From positions 1 through 55,766 of the forward strand of contig JAISOV010000010.1 of NCBI GenBank assembly GCA_031275405.1: a stretch of DNA of 55,766 nucleotides, written 5' to 3'. Position numbers and translations under genes: made by a program. Positions 1-7,512 of the stretch are shown here, piece after piece. This DNA comes from Clostridium sp. Its GTDB lineage: Bacteria > Bacillota > Clostridia > Lachnospirales > Lachnospiraceae. Under the pieces are notes generated by a model, which worked only from the letters and a program-made list of their open reading frames with translations, did no database searches and was not told the origin of the DNA. The first letter of the stretch is position 1; each line of letters opens with the position of its first letter.

Positions 1-332
1 GGCAGACTGAATCCAGCCAGACCCCATGATCATGGATGAGCGTATGGCTGCTTCGGCGGTCATGCGCTCTTGGCTTTGTCCGCCGCGTTTGCGCGATCTC
101 AAAATCATGACGGCGCCTCAGCGGAGGGCGGGGGGGGATCTTTCAGGACGAGCCGGAGGAAAACGCGGGAGGGAGCTTGCGGAAAAGAGCCGGAGACGGC
201 GGAGGGTACGACTGGATCAGATGGCAGAAAAGAAGCAGTTTGTTCTCGAGTACTTATATTTTGTAGAAAATATCTAAGCCGGAAAAGACTTTTTGTTCAA
301 AATGACAATACATTGCAAAAGCAAGATAGATT
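1..332. other. Non-coding or unassigned left edge
   Basis: I see no convincing gene here. Two short overlapping open frames (about 83 and 88 codons) lack a good ribosome site and encode arginine-rich, low-complexity sequence without recognisable motifs. The stretch probably contains the end of an upstream transcription unit and the start of the leader region of the following ABC ATPase gene. Confidence 0.4.
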
Positions 333-362
333 TTGAACAATTCCAACAATCTTACCTAAAAT
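333..362 (+). promoter_or_regulatory. Candidate sigma-A promoter of the ABC ATPase gene
   Basis: TTGAAC at 333-338 and TAAAAT at 357-362 are separated by 18 bases. Transcription would start near 369 and leave a leader of about 125 nt before the start codon at 494. Confidence 0.45.
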
Positions 363-493
363 CTTTGTGAAATAATGGTATGGCGCGGAGAAGCGGTTTT
401 CGGTATACTGGATGTACCATCTATCTCAACGGTGCTGAACCGGACAGAGAAGCAGAATCAAAGAAAATCATTGCAAGAATGAAAGGAGTTGTT

Positions 494-1606
494 ATGGCTA
501 GTCTATCATTAAAAAACATCTGTAAAGTCTATCCCAACGGTTTTGAAGCGGTAAAAGATTTCAATCTGGAGATTTCAGACCAGGAGTTCATTATCTTCGT
601 AGGGCCGTCCGGCTGCGGGAAATCCACCACGCTTCGTATGATCGCGGGCCTGGAAGACATTTCTTCCGGTGAACTGAAAATCGGAGACAGGCTGGTAAAC
701 GACGTGGAGCCGAAAGACAGGGATATTGCCATGGTATTCCAGAACTACGCTCTGTATCCGCATATGTCCGTGTATGACAACATGGCGTTCGGCTTGAAGC
801 TGCGTAAGGTTCCCAAAGACCAGATCGACAAGATGGTGAAAGAAGCCGCCAAGATCCTTGACCTGACTCCGCTGCTTGACCGCAGGCCGAAGGCTCTGTC
901 CGGCGGGCAGAGACAGCGTGTGGCAATGGGTCGTGCCATCGTCCGTAACCCGAAAGTCTTCCTGATGGATGAGCCGCTTTCCAACTTGGACGCCAAGCTG
1001 CGTGTACAGATGCGTATCGAGATCGCGAAGCTTCACCAGAGATTAGGCACCACCATCATCTACGTTACCCATGACCAGACCGAGGCAATGACGCTTGGCA
1101 CGCGGATCGTAGTAATGAAAGACGGCCTGATCCAGCAGGTAGATACTCCCCAGAACCTGTATGAGAAGCCCCAGAATCTGTTCGTGGCAGGATTTATGGG
1201 ATCCCCTCAGATGAATTTCATGGACGCTACCGTGAAGGTGCAGGGCGATGTGGCTCATTTAGAGATCGCAGGACATAGCATTCCGTTGCCTCCCGCTAAA
1301 TCCAAAAAGCTGATCGACGGCAAGTACAACGGAAAAAAAGTGACTTTCGGCGTTCGTCCGGAGGACGTATACGATTCCGAAATGTACATCGAAGCTTCGC
1401 CCCAGAGCGTGTTTGAGTCCACCGTTAAGGTATACGAGCTGTTGGGCGCGGAAGTGTATCTGTATTTTGACTTGGCGGAGTTCCCGATTACGGCGAGAGT
1501 GGATTCCCGTACCAACGCAAGGCCGGGCGACACCATCAAATTTGCTCTGGACATTGAGAAGATCCATGTATTCGACAAGGAGACAGAGCAGGTTATCACC
1601 AACTAA
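494..1606 (+). CDS. ugpC: Sugar ABC transporter ATP-binding protein, UgpC/MsmX family
   Basis: This 370-residue protein is the ATPase of carbohydrate ABC importers; members of the MsmX/MsmK/UgpC family power one or several sugar uptake systems from the inner face of the membrane. Visible motifs are Walker A GPSGCGKST (about residues 36-44), Q-loop QNYALYPH, signature LSGGQRQR (about 135), Walker B FLMDEP, D-loop and the switch histidine in VTHDQTEAM. A C-terminal TOBE-like sugar-regulatory region of about 130 residues follows, as usual for the family. The frame is open 38 codons further upstream, but the ATG at 494 has AAAGGAG 5 nt before it and begins at the family N-terminus, so I chose it. 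No permease or binding protein is adjacent, and a terminator follows, which fits a stand-alone multitask ATPase serving transporters encoded elsewhere. Confidence 0.95.
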   Translation: MASLSLKNICKVYPNGFEAVKDFNLEISDQEFIIFVGPSGCGKSTTLRMIAGLEDISSGELKIGDRLVNDVEPKDRDIAMVFQNYALYPHMSVYDNMAFGLKLRKVPKDQIDKMVKEAAKILDLTPLLDRRPKALSGGQRQRVAMGRAIVRNPKVFLMDEPLSNLDAKLRVQMRIEIAKLHQRLGTTIIYVTHDQTEAMTLGTRIVVMKDGLIQQVDTPQNLYEKPQNLFVAGFMGSPQMNFMDATVKVQGDVAHLEIAGHSIPLPPAKSKKLIDGKYNGKKVTFGVRPEDVYDSEMYIEASPQSVFESTVKVYELLGAEVYLYFDLAEFPITARVDSRTNARPGDTIKFALDIEKIHVFDKETEQVITN

Positions 1607-1640
1607 GACGCTCCGTATGCTGATCATAGGCGATACTTAT

Positions 1641-1675
1641 GGGGTGCTGTATATGAATACAGCACCCTTTCTTGG
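1641..1675 (+). terminator. Rho-independent terminator after ugpC
   Basis: A perfect 11-bp stem (GGGTGCTGTAT with ATACAGCACCC) closes the loop ATGA and is followed by TTTCTT. It ends the ugpC transcript, so the downstream regulator is probably transcribed separately. Confidence 0.85.
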
Positions 1676-1807
1676 TTCAACAGGAAATTCCGCCGGAATT
1701 CCTATAAAACAACAAGCCCGCCGGGCGGAGACGCGCCGCAGGGAGGAAGATGCCGCTTACCCGGCCCGCCGCAGGCGTTGTTCTATCATAAGAAAATGGG
1801 AGGAAGC

Positions 1808-2899
1808 ATGATTTCGAGTCAGATCCTACAGACAAGCATTGACGAGTTAAAGGCCATTACGAAAGTAGACTTGAGCGTCTATGATTTGGGAGGAACGGAG
1901 ATAGCCGTCACTGCACAGATGGCGGATATTACGCCGGAGCTGATCATGGGGTTCGTCCATTCCCCGGCGGACAGCCAGGTGATCGGCGTCCATCATCTGC
2001 TGAAAATCTTGGACGAGGGCGAGCTTCTCTACGTGCTGGTGGCAAGAGGCATGAGCGACGATGTGTACATGGTCGGTAAAATTGCGGTCTGTCAGCTCCA
2101 GAACCTGGTGATTGCCTACAAAGTGAAGTTTGACCGCAACAATTTTTTCCAGAACCTGCTGCTGGATAATCTGCTCCTCGTGGATATTTATAACCGGGCC
2201 AAAAAGCTGCACATTGAGGAAGCGGTACCGAGAGCGGTCTTCCTGGTGGAAACGAAACTGGAAAAAGACAGTATCGTTACGGAACTGCTGAAAGGGATGT
2301 TCTCTTCCCAGAACGGGGATTACATTACGGCGGTGGACGAAAGCAGCGTGATCCTGATCAAACTCCTGGAGCCGCAGCAGACGGATCAGGATACCTTGCG
2401 GGGAATCTCCGAGACGATCGTGGGGATGATGAATGCGGAGGCCATGCTGAATGTGCGGGTAGCGTTCGGAACGGTGGTACAAGAGCTGAAAGATGTCTCC
2501 AAGTCCTATAAGGAAGCGAAGATGGCGCTGGACGTGGGCAAGATCTTTTACGCGGAGAGGAACGTGGCTTCCTACAGCGAACTTGGCATCGGGCGCCTGA
2601 TTTATCAGCTTCCCATTAACTTATGCCGGATCTTCATAGAGGAAATTTTCGGAGACAATCTTCCTTTTGACCTGGATGAAGAAACCCTGAACACCATCCA
2701 GAAGTTTTTTGAATATAACCTGAACGTATCCGAGACCTCCAGGCAGCTGTTCGTGCATAGGAACACACTGGTATACCGGATCGAGAAGATCCAGAAGAGT
2801 ACCGGACTGGATTTACGCAACTTTGACGACGCTCTGACGTTCAAGATCGCCCTGATGGTCGTGAACTATATGAAATATTTAGACCATTTGGAATATTAA
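1808..2899 (+). CDS. CdaR/PucR-type transcriptional regulator
   Basis: This 363-residue protein carries the PucR C-terminal helix-turn-helix near residues 300-350 (NVSETSRQLFVHRNTLVYRI), the signature of the CdaR/PucR family whose members regulate sugar-diacid, purine or carbohydrate genes. The N-terminal two thirds show no membrane helix and probably form the sensing and GGDEF-like middle region seen in CdaR proteins. The start at 1808 is preceded by GGGAGG; an in-frame ATG 10 codons upstream has no ribosome site. The neighbour is the sugar ABC ATPase, so a role in carbohydrate uptake control is likely, but this is inferred from position. The ligand cannot be read from sequence. Confidence 0.8.
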   Translation: MISSQILQTSIDELKAITKVDLSVYDLGGTEIAVTAQMADITPELIMGFVHSPADSQVIGVHHLLKILDEGELLYVLVARGMSDDVYMVGKIAVCQLQNLVIAYKVKFDRNNFFQNLLLDNLLLVDIYNRAKKLHIEEAVPRAVFLVETKLEKDSIVTELLKGMFSSQNGDYITAVDESSVILIKLLEPQQTDQDTLRGISETIVGMMNAEAMLNVRVAFGTVVQELKDVSKSYKEAKMALDVGKIFYAERNVASYSELGIGRLIYQLPINLCRIFIEEIFGDNLPFDLDEETLNTIQKFFEYNLNVSETSRQLFVHRNTLVYRIEKIQKSTGLDLRNFDDALTFKIALMVVNYMKYLDHLEY

Positions 2900-2950
2900 A
2901 GACAATCTCCCGAATACAATGTATAAAAATTGTGTTCAGGGGGATTTTTT

Positions 2951-4354
2951 ATGTTCTATGACCGAAAAATAAAATATCTGGATTACCTGGAAAACGGCGA
3001 CAAGATCCGCAATGCCGGGTTTGTAAAAATAGAAGCACTGGACGGGAAATGCGGCCTCCAGGTGTGCGTCAACGGGCTTCTGTCCACGGATACCCTGCAA
3101 AGGGAAGTGTGGATCGGCGACGGAGAAAGGGAAACCGTGATCGGGAACATCCATCTCACGGCGGGTAAGGGTACCCTTGCGTTAAAAGGGCAGCCCACGG
3201 ACGGGTTGGGGAAGGACAGGATCCCTTACCAGGAACTGCACGGGATCCGGATACCGCTCTCCAGGAACCGGGAACTCCGCTGTCAGTGGGGGGAAAGGCA
3301 GGTAACGGAAGGGGAAGAGGGGCGAGGTGTTGAGAGGAAAGCGGGAAACACAGAAGAAGGAAGAGTAGGAAGGGCATGGGAAGAAGCCGGAGAGGGAACG
3401 GAAAGGCAAGTCGGGGAAGAACGGATCAGGAAAGAGCGGGAGTGGGAAGCCGAGAGGGAAGGCTGGAGAGGGAACCTGAGAGGAACAGGGAGGGAAGAAG
3501 CCGGGGAGGGAACGGAAAGGCAAATCGGGGAAGAACGGATCAGGAAAGAGCGGGAGTGGGAAGCCGAGAGGGAAGGCTGGAGAGGGAACCTGAGAGGAAC
3601 AGGGAAGGAAGTCGAGAAGAAAGCGGAAAGCGCGGTTGAGGAAGAAGCACAAAGAGGAGAAAGGGCGAGGGAAGAAGCTGAGGGCGGAGACCGGGGAGAA
3701 GTCCGGGAAAGAACAGATCAGCAAGCAGAAGAAGAACGGATCAAGGGAATCCGGGAAAAGCTAGTAAAAAAAATCGAGAAAGAATGGACAAGGGAATCCG
3801 GTAAAGAGTGGATAGCCGAACCGATGGAAAAAACGGTTGAGGTGCTGATTGAAGAATCAGACGAGGATTCGGGAGAAACTTCGCCGGGAAATCGGACGAG
3901 ACATGGAAACTGTACTGAAAAGAACGCAAATGCGGCGGCGGAAATCGGGCAGACAGCGGAAAGAAACAATCAACAGGGCGTCACTCACATGGCAAGACTG
4001 TTTGCCGAGGATAAGTGGAAACAGCTATGTTCTATTTATCCCCATATTGCTCCTTTTCAAGACGAGCGTGAATACCTCTCCGTAAGTCCTAGCGATTTTG
4101 TGATTCTCCATCGGAACTTCCATAAACTGGTGAATAACAGTTTCCTGCTGCATGGCTATTACAATTATGAGCATTTGGCCTTGGCGCGTGTAGCCAAGAA
4201 AGGAGAGGAACGGTTTTATATCGGAGTGCCGGGGAATTTTTATGAGAGGGAAAAGCAGGTCGCTGTCATGTTCGGGTTTGAAAATTTTGAGTGCAAGCGT
4301 GAACCGGCGAGGGAGGGCGATTTCGGGTATTACATGGCACGGGTGGAGATCTGA
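2951..4354 (+). CDS. Low-complexity charged protein, probably DUF6128-type
   Basis: The 467-residue product has three parts. Residues 1-105 are a compact domain beginning MFYDRKIKYLDYLENG. Residues about 110-330 are almost only E, R, K, G and W/A, predicted disordered or a single long charged helix, and include two copies of a 38-residue unit. Residues about 345-467 form a second folded domain with FAEDKWKQLCSIYPHI, then HGYYNYEHLALARV and FYIGVPGNFYEREKQ. The two end domains resemble Lachnospiraceae proteins I recall as DUF6128; the function is unknown. The ATG at 2951 has AGGGGGA before it; a start 7 codons upstream is possible. No signal peptide or membrane helix is seen. The expanded middle segment differs from its neighbours in base composition (purine-rich on the coding strand). 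Confidence 0.65.
   Translation: MFYDRKIKYLDYLENGDKIRNAGFVKIEALDGKCGLQVCVNGLLSTDTLQREVWIGDGERETVIGNIHLTAGKGTLALKGQPTDGLGKDRIPYQELHGIRIPLSRNRELRCQWGERQVTEGEEGRGVERKAGNTEEGRVGRAWEEAGEGTERQVGEERIRKEREWEAEREGWRGNLRGTGREEAGEGTERQIGEERIRKEREWEAEREGWRGNLRGTGKEVEKKAESAVEEEAQRGERAREEAEGGDRGEVRERTDQQAEEERIKGIREKLVKKIEKEWTRESGKEWIAEPMEKTVEVLIEESDEDSGETSPGNRTRHGNCTEKNANAAAEIGQTAERNNQQGVTHMARLFAEDKWKQLCSIYPHIAPFQDEREYLSVSPSDFVILHRNFHKLVNNSFLLHGYYNYEHLALARVAKKGEERFYIGVPGNFYEREKQVAVMFGFENFECKREPAREGDFGYYMARVEI
3378..3605 (+). repeat. 114-bp tandem duplication inside the charged protein gene
   Basis: Two adjacent copies (3378-3491 and 3492-3605) are nearly identical, with only scattered substitutions such as GGAGAGGG/GGGGAGGG and CAAGTC/CAAATC. 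The period is 114 bp, exactly 38 codons, so copy-number change would keep the reading frame. Confidence 0.9.
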
Positions 4355-4689
4355 ACAACAAAAACCATACATCCTTAGACTGTGAATACGAAGTCATCAG
4401 GCTTCCTTACGGCACATGAAAAATTCTGTTTAGTGCTGCTTTGTTCCCAACCTGACACGGTTCACAGATTTTCATTGCGTAAGACCCAATGCCCGTATCT
4501 ACAGGCAGTTCCAAGGATGTATGGCTTCTTTAGTGTATCGGGTTTCGAGGGAGTTGTCAAGAGGCAGGCCAGGATTTTTTGTGGTATGGCCCGTAACATT
4601 TGATAACGTTTTCATACAGATTTTTGTCCGAATCCATAGACTTTCGCAAAAAGCTGACGTATACTCAGTAGGTACGCAAAATAGTTACG
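4355..4689. other. Intergenic stretch with no recognised gene
   Basis: About 335 bases without a supported gene. Short open frames on the plus strand lack ribosome sites and recognisable motifs. The composition shifts to more AT-rich here, marking the left edge of an accessory region. Confidence 0.4.
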
Positions 4690-4720
4690 CAAGGCAGCCA
4701 AATGGCTTCCTGCCTTTTTC
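4690..4720 (+). terminator. Hairpin with T-run, probable terminator
   Basis: AAGGCAG pairs with CTGCCTT around an internal CC/GG step, and is followed by TTTTT. It lies just before the aminoglycoside nucleotidyltransferase remnant. Confidence 0.5.
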
Positions 4721-4744
4721 TGTTCCGGAAAAGAGAAAAGGGAC

Positions 4745-4921
4745 AGAGACAAAAAGGAAAAGACAAAAAAGAGAAACTGGGTCAAAAAGCCGGACGAACG
4801 GTATTACGATTCCTGCTGCAATCATTTCTGGTGGTGCCGGAACAAGGTGGCAAAGGGCATTGCGCGGGATGAACTGCCCTACGTCATGCATAGGATGGAC
4901 GGGGTCGTCCGCGCCGCATGA
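4745..4921 (+). pseudogene. Fragment of an AadE/AadK-like aminoglycoside 6-adenylyltransferase
   Basis: The frame from 4745 to the stop at 4919-4921 reads ...NWVKKPDERYYDS, then CCNHFWWCRNKVAKGIARDE and LPYVMHRMDGVVR. This matches, from memory, the conserved middle-to-C-terminal block of streptomycin 6-adenylyltransferases (PDEREYDDCCNEFWW...VAKG). No N-terminal nucleotidyltransferase domain precedes it and the frame breaks soon after, so it is a remnant of perhaps 57 codons and cannot be an active enzyme. It is typical debris of mobile resistance cassettes and supports calling the following 5 kb an acquired island. Confidence 0.6.
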
Positions 4922-5020
4922 CATGGTGAACTGATAGATCGGACGGCCTGAAGCGGACAAACGCCGCCGGAACCCGACCAGAGAAGCGCAGAACGATCCA
5001 AGCCAGCCGCATAGGTTCAA

Positions 5021-5062
5021 GCAGCCCGACTGATCACAATCAGCAGCCGGGCCGCTTTTTTG
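5021..5062 (+). terminator. Imperfect hairpin with T6 run
   Basis: GCCCG...CTGAT pairs imperfectly with ATCAG...CGGGC and is followed by six T residues at 5056-5061. It would insulate the recombinase gene from upstream transcription. Confidence 0.5.
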
Positions 5063-5129
5063 TTCCCCGGCAGGTCTTTTTTGTCTGACGATCGCTGAAC
5101 CGATGACGAGCAGGAGAGGGAAGTATACT

Positions 5130-5723
5130 ATGTCAGCCATCTACGGCTATATTCGCGTGTCCTCGAAAGAGCAGAACACCGGTCGGCAGCTTGACGCTCT
5201 GCGGGGACGCGGCGTTCCGGATGCGAACCTATTCACAGACCGCCAAAGCGGCAAGGATTTTAACCGTCCGCAGTACAAAAGAATGCTCCGCAAGCTGAAA
5301 GCGGGGGATCTGCTTGTAATCAAGAGCATAGACCGGCTTGGCCGAAACTACGAAGACATCATGGATCATTGGCGGTTCATCACCAAGGAACGCGGCGTGG
5401 ATATTGAGGTACTCGATATGCCTGTCCTTAACACACGCAGCCGCGACGGCGACATTACCGGGCGCGTGATCAGCGACATCGTGCTGGAGCTTCTTTCGTT
5501 CGTCGCACAAAAAGAGCGTGAGTTCATACGTCAGCGGCAGTCAGAAGGCATAGCCGCCGCAAAACGGCGCGGCGTGAAGTTCGGACGGCCACCGAAAAAA
5601 CGCCCCAGGGACTTTGTCTCTGTGGCTTCGGAGTACCGCGAAAATAAAATAAGCGCCAGCCAAGCGGCGGCACAGTTAGGGGTATCCCGGAACACGTTCA
5701 AATCTTGGTACGATAAAAAATAA
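5130..5723 (+). CDS. Small serine recombinase (resolvase/invertase family)
   Basis: This 197-residue protein has the whole plan of small serine recombinases: N-terminal catalytic domain starting YGYIRVSSKEQN with the nucleophilic serine at residue 11, the conserved IKSIDRLGRNYEDI motif, the long E helix with QKEREFIRQRQSEGI, and a C-terminal HTH_7 DNA-binding domain (SASQAAAQLGVSRNTFKSWY). It cuts and rejoins DNA at short dyad sites, acting either as a resolvase or an invertase. The start at 5130 is preceded by AGGAGAGGG; a start 9 codons upstream is less likely. The stop lies only 6 bp before the first of two 23-bp inverted repeats, each itself a dyad with a central AC, which are candidate crossover sites. 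Whether it acts there is inference. Confidence 0.9.
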   Translation: MSAIYGYIRVSSKEQNTGRQLDALRGRGVPDANLFTDRQSGKDFNRPQYKRMLRKLKAGDLLVIKSIDRLGRNYEDIMDHWRFITKERGVDIEVLDMPVLNTRSRDGDITGRVISDIVLELLSFVAQKEREFIRQRQSEGIAAAKRRGVKFGRPPKKRPRDFVSVASEYRENKISASQAAAQLGVSRNTFKSWYDKK

Positions 5724-5729
5724 ATGCCC

Positions 5730-5752
5730 GTCAAAAAATTACACTATTTTGA
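5730..5752 (+). repeat. Left copy of 23-bp inverted repeat next to the recombinase
   Basis: This copy, beginning GTCAAAAA and ending CACTATTTTGA, matches the reverse complement of 6267-6289 at 21 of 23 positions. It is itself an imperfect dyad (CCGTCAAAA at 5728-5736 against TTTTGACGG at 5747-5755) around a central AC, the shape expected of a serine recombinase crossover site. It could alternatively serve as a weak terminator of the recombinase gene. Confidence 0.75.
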
Positions 5753-5843
5753 CGGAACGTTTAGCCTTGTTTTTCTGAGGAGCCGTGGAGCGTTCGCCTG
5801 AAACGCTTCCGATCCACACAACCATTTAGCTGTTTCAGTGATA

Positions 5844-5883
5844 CCACAATTTGCTTCGCAAACCGTGGTTCGCGTACATTCGC
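5844..5883 (+). repeat. 40-bp dispersed repeat, copy 1
   Basis: Begins CCACAATTTGCTTCGCAAAC and ends GTACATTCGC; identical over 40 bp to 6154-6193. It contains the palindrome TTGCTTCGCAA and the larger inverted pair CCACAA/GGTTTGCG-type elements, so it can fold. A diverged third copy lies at 21489-21528, outside this island. Confidence 0.85.
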
Positions 5884-6153
5884 TTAACAGTTGCCCTGCA
5901 ACCGTTTTGGACGCTTCGCAGCACAAAGTGTACTTCGCACACTTGGCTCATTGTTTACGCGTGTATGGTACCACGATTTTATCCGTTTCACAATCTCAAT
6001 GATACCGCTATTTTAGCGGGTTTCGGGCATTTCAAGAAGCTCTGAAAACCGCTAGAAATCTCACTGTTAGTAACAAGTGAGTAGCACGAATCCGCACGGC
6101 ACAAGCCTTTCACAGTCTCACTCATATTATCAGAAGCACTCGTGGTTGTTTCC

Positions 6154-6193
6154 CCACAATTTGCTTCGCAAACCGTGGTTCGCGTACATTCGC
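6154..6193 (+). repeat. 40-bp dispersed repeat, copy 2
   Basis: Second exact copy of the 40-bp repeat, in the same orientation, 310 bp downstream of copy 1. Recombination between the copies would delete most of the segment between the inverted repeats. Confidence 0.85.
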
Positions 6194-6266
6194 CAAATAG
6201 TTGCTTCACAACAATTTAATCTGCGCATATCATACCACATTGCTGACTGCCTGTCAAGCCTTTTTT

Positions 6267-6289
6267 TCAAAATAGTGTACCTTTTTGAC
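6267..6289 (-). repeat. Right copy of 23-bp inverted repeat, upstream of tRNA-Trp
   Basis: Reads TCAAAATAGTGTACC then TTTTTGAC on the plus strand and is the inverse of 5730-5752 with two differences beside the centre. It ends 36 bp before the tRNA-Trp gene. A TTGACA overlaps its right end (6285-6290) but no good -10 element stands 16-19 bp further on. Confidence 0.75.
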
Positions 6290-6325
6290 ATCCCGGCTCT
6301 GAACATCGCTTTGTTTACGCAATAC

Positions 6326-6396
6326 GGGGGTATGGTCTAATGGTAAGACAACGGTCTCCAAAACCGTTGACGCGGGTTCGATTCCTGCTACCCCTG
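6326..6396 (+). tRNA. tRNA-Trp (anticodon CCA)
   Basis: A complete cloverleaf can be drawn: acceptor GGGGGTA with TACCCCT (first pair G-U), D-arm GTCTAATGGTAAGAC, anticodon stem ACGGT/ACCGT with loop CTCCAAA giving anticodon CCA, and T-arm GCGGG-TTCGATT-CCTGC, followed by discriminator G. The CCA end is not encoded. It sits 58 bp before a tryptophanyl-tRNA synthetase gene, an unusual direct pairing of a tRNA with its own synthetase, and inside an accessory island, so it is probably an additional copy. Confidence 0.93.
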
Positions 6397-6454
6397 CTGC
6401 CCTGCCAATACTTCACGGCCACCTGAGAAGGCCATCCAAGAGATAGGAGGAAAA

Positions 6455-7435
6455 ATGAAGCGAATACTAACAGGACTCCAACCAAGCGGGCAGATTACGC
6501 TTGGAAATTATCTGGGCGCAATCAAGCAGATGGCGACGATTCAAAATGAATATGAGTCATTCCTCTTTGTCGCCGATCTGCACGCAATCACAGTACCGCA
6601 GAACCCCGATGAACTTCGTGCGAATGTTCGTAGTTTAGTAGGTATCTATTTGGCTTGCGGAGTTGACCCGGCTAAGAACATTATTTATGTTCAGTCCGAC
6701 AACATCTATCATCCTGCCCTTTCTTGGATTTTGGAATGCCATACGCCATATGGGGAACTCGGCAGAATGACGCAGTTCAAAGACAAGAGCAAACGTCACG
6801 AGAGTTTTATGGCAGGCCTGCTGACTTACCCCGTCCTTATGGCGGCGGATATTATCCTGTATGATGCGGATTACGTTCCTGTCGGAGAGGATCAGACACA
6901 GCACGTTGAGTTTGCTCGTGACCTTGCCGGGCGATTTAATAACAGGTACGGCAGGATCTTTGTGATACCCGAAGCAAAAATCCCTGAGAATGCGGCTCGG
7001 ATCATGGATTTGCAGGATCCTGATAAAAAGATGAGCAAGTCTGCTGAGAACGCGAACGGAGTCGTCTATCTGCTTGACGATAACGATACCATAGCCAAAA
7101 AGTTTAAGAGGGCGGTTACTGATTCTGACGGCGAGATCAGGTTCGACCCGGAAAACAAGGCGGGCATTTCCAATTTACTTACGATCGCGTCCGGACTATC
7201 CGGTATTTCTATCGAAGAGGCCGAAGCTCAATACGCCGGAATGCCATACGGAAAATTCAAGAATGAGCTTGCTGACTTAGCCGTTTCGACCATAGGGCCA
7301 ATTCGCGCGAAATACGACGAGATTCAAAAAAGCAATGAAATTGACACTGTGCTGAACAGAGGGCGTGACATTACCGTTGAAATGGCACGTAAAAAATATG
7401 AAGAGGTAGCGCGGTTAGTCGGTCTGTCCCGTTAA
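6455..7435 (+). CDS. trpS: Tryptophanyl-tRNA synthetase
   Basis: The 326-residue protein charges tRNA-Trp with tryptophan in the cytoplasm. Class I motifs are intact: the HIGH-like PSGQITLGNYLG at residues 10-20 and KMSKS at 192-196, with the family blocks PVLMAADIILYDADYVPVG and GEDQTQHVEFARD between them. The length is normal for bacterial TrpRS. AGGAGG stands 6 nt before the ATG. Its placement right behind tRNA-Trp, beside a recombinase and ahead of a methyltransferase, a tRNA deacylase and a PLP decarboxylase suggests an accessory synthetase, not the housekeeping copy; second TrpRS genes elsewhere are known to confer tolerance of tryptophan analogues such as indolmycin. Whether the genome has another trpS cannot be seen here. 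Confidence 0.95.
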   Translation: MKRILTGLQPSGQITLGNYLGAIKQMATIQNEYESFLFVADLHAITVPQNPDELRANVRSLVGIYLACGVDPAKNIIYVQSDNIYHPALSWILECHTPYGELGRMTQFKDKSKRHESFMAGLLTYPVLMAADIILYDADYVPVGEDQTQHVEFARDLAGRFNNRYGRIFVIPEAKIPENAARIMDLQDPDKKMSKSAENANGVVYLLDDNDTIAKKFKRAVTDSDGEIRFDPENKAGISNLLTIASGLSGISIEEAEAQYAGMPYGKFKNELADLAVSTIGPIRAKYDEIQKSNEIDTVLNRGRDITVEMARKKYEEVARLVGLSR

Positions 7436-7512
7436 CCGTAATCTCAGACTTATCATGGACGCGATTGGGGAAAGGCGGTCTGCCTTGGGTTGAAATTCAA
7501 AGGAGCCTGGCT

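Larger units (their letters stand above)
5753..6266. other. Non-coding segment between the inverted repeats
   Basis: About 510 bases with no convincing gene; short frames lack ribosome sites. It contains two copies of a 40-bp direct repeat and several small palindromes (for example CCGCTATTTTAGCGG near 5994-6008 and TTGCTTCGCAA). Because of its boundaries it could be an invertible segment; no strong promoter was found inside it in either direction by eye. Confidence 0.5.

Noticed and set aside
26..336. Two overlapping short open frames at the left edge
   Set aside because: No ribosome sites, arginine-rich low-complexity products and mutual overlap.
3182..3724. Proline/phenylalanine/serine-rich open frame on the minus strand
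   Set aside because: Complement of the E/R-rich repeats of the charged protein; the composition explains it.
4382..4603. Short plus-strand open frame after the charged protein gene
   Set aside because: No ribosome site and no motif; I treat the region as non-coding.
5844..6193. Repeats in the recombinase region as a CRISPR array
   Set aside because: Only two exact copies 310 bp apart, no regular spacers and no cas genes.
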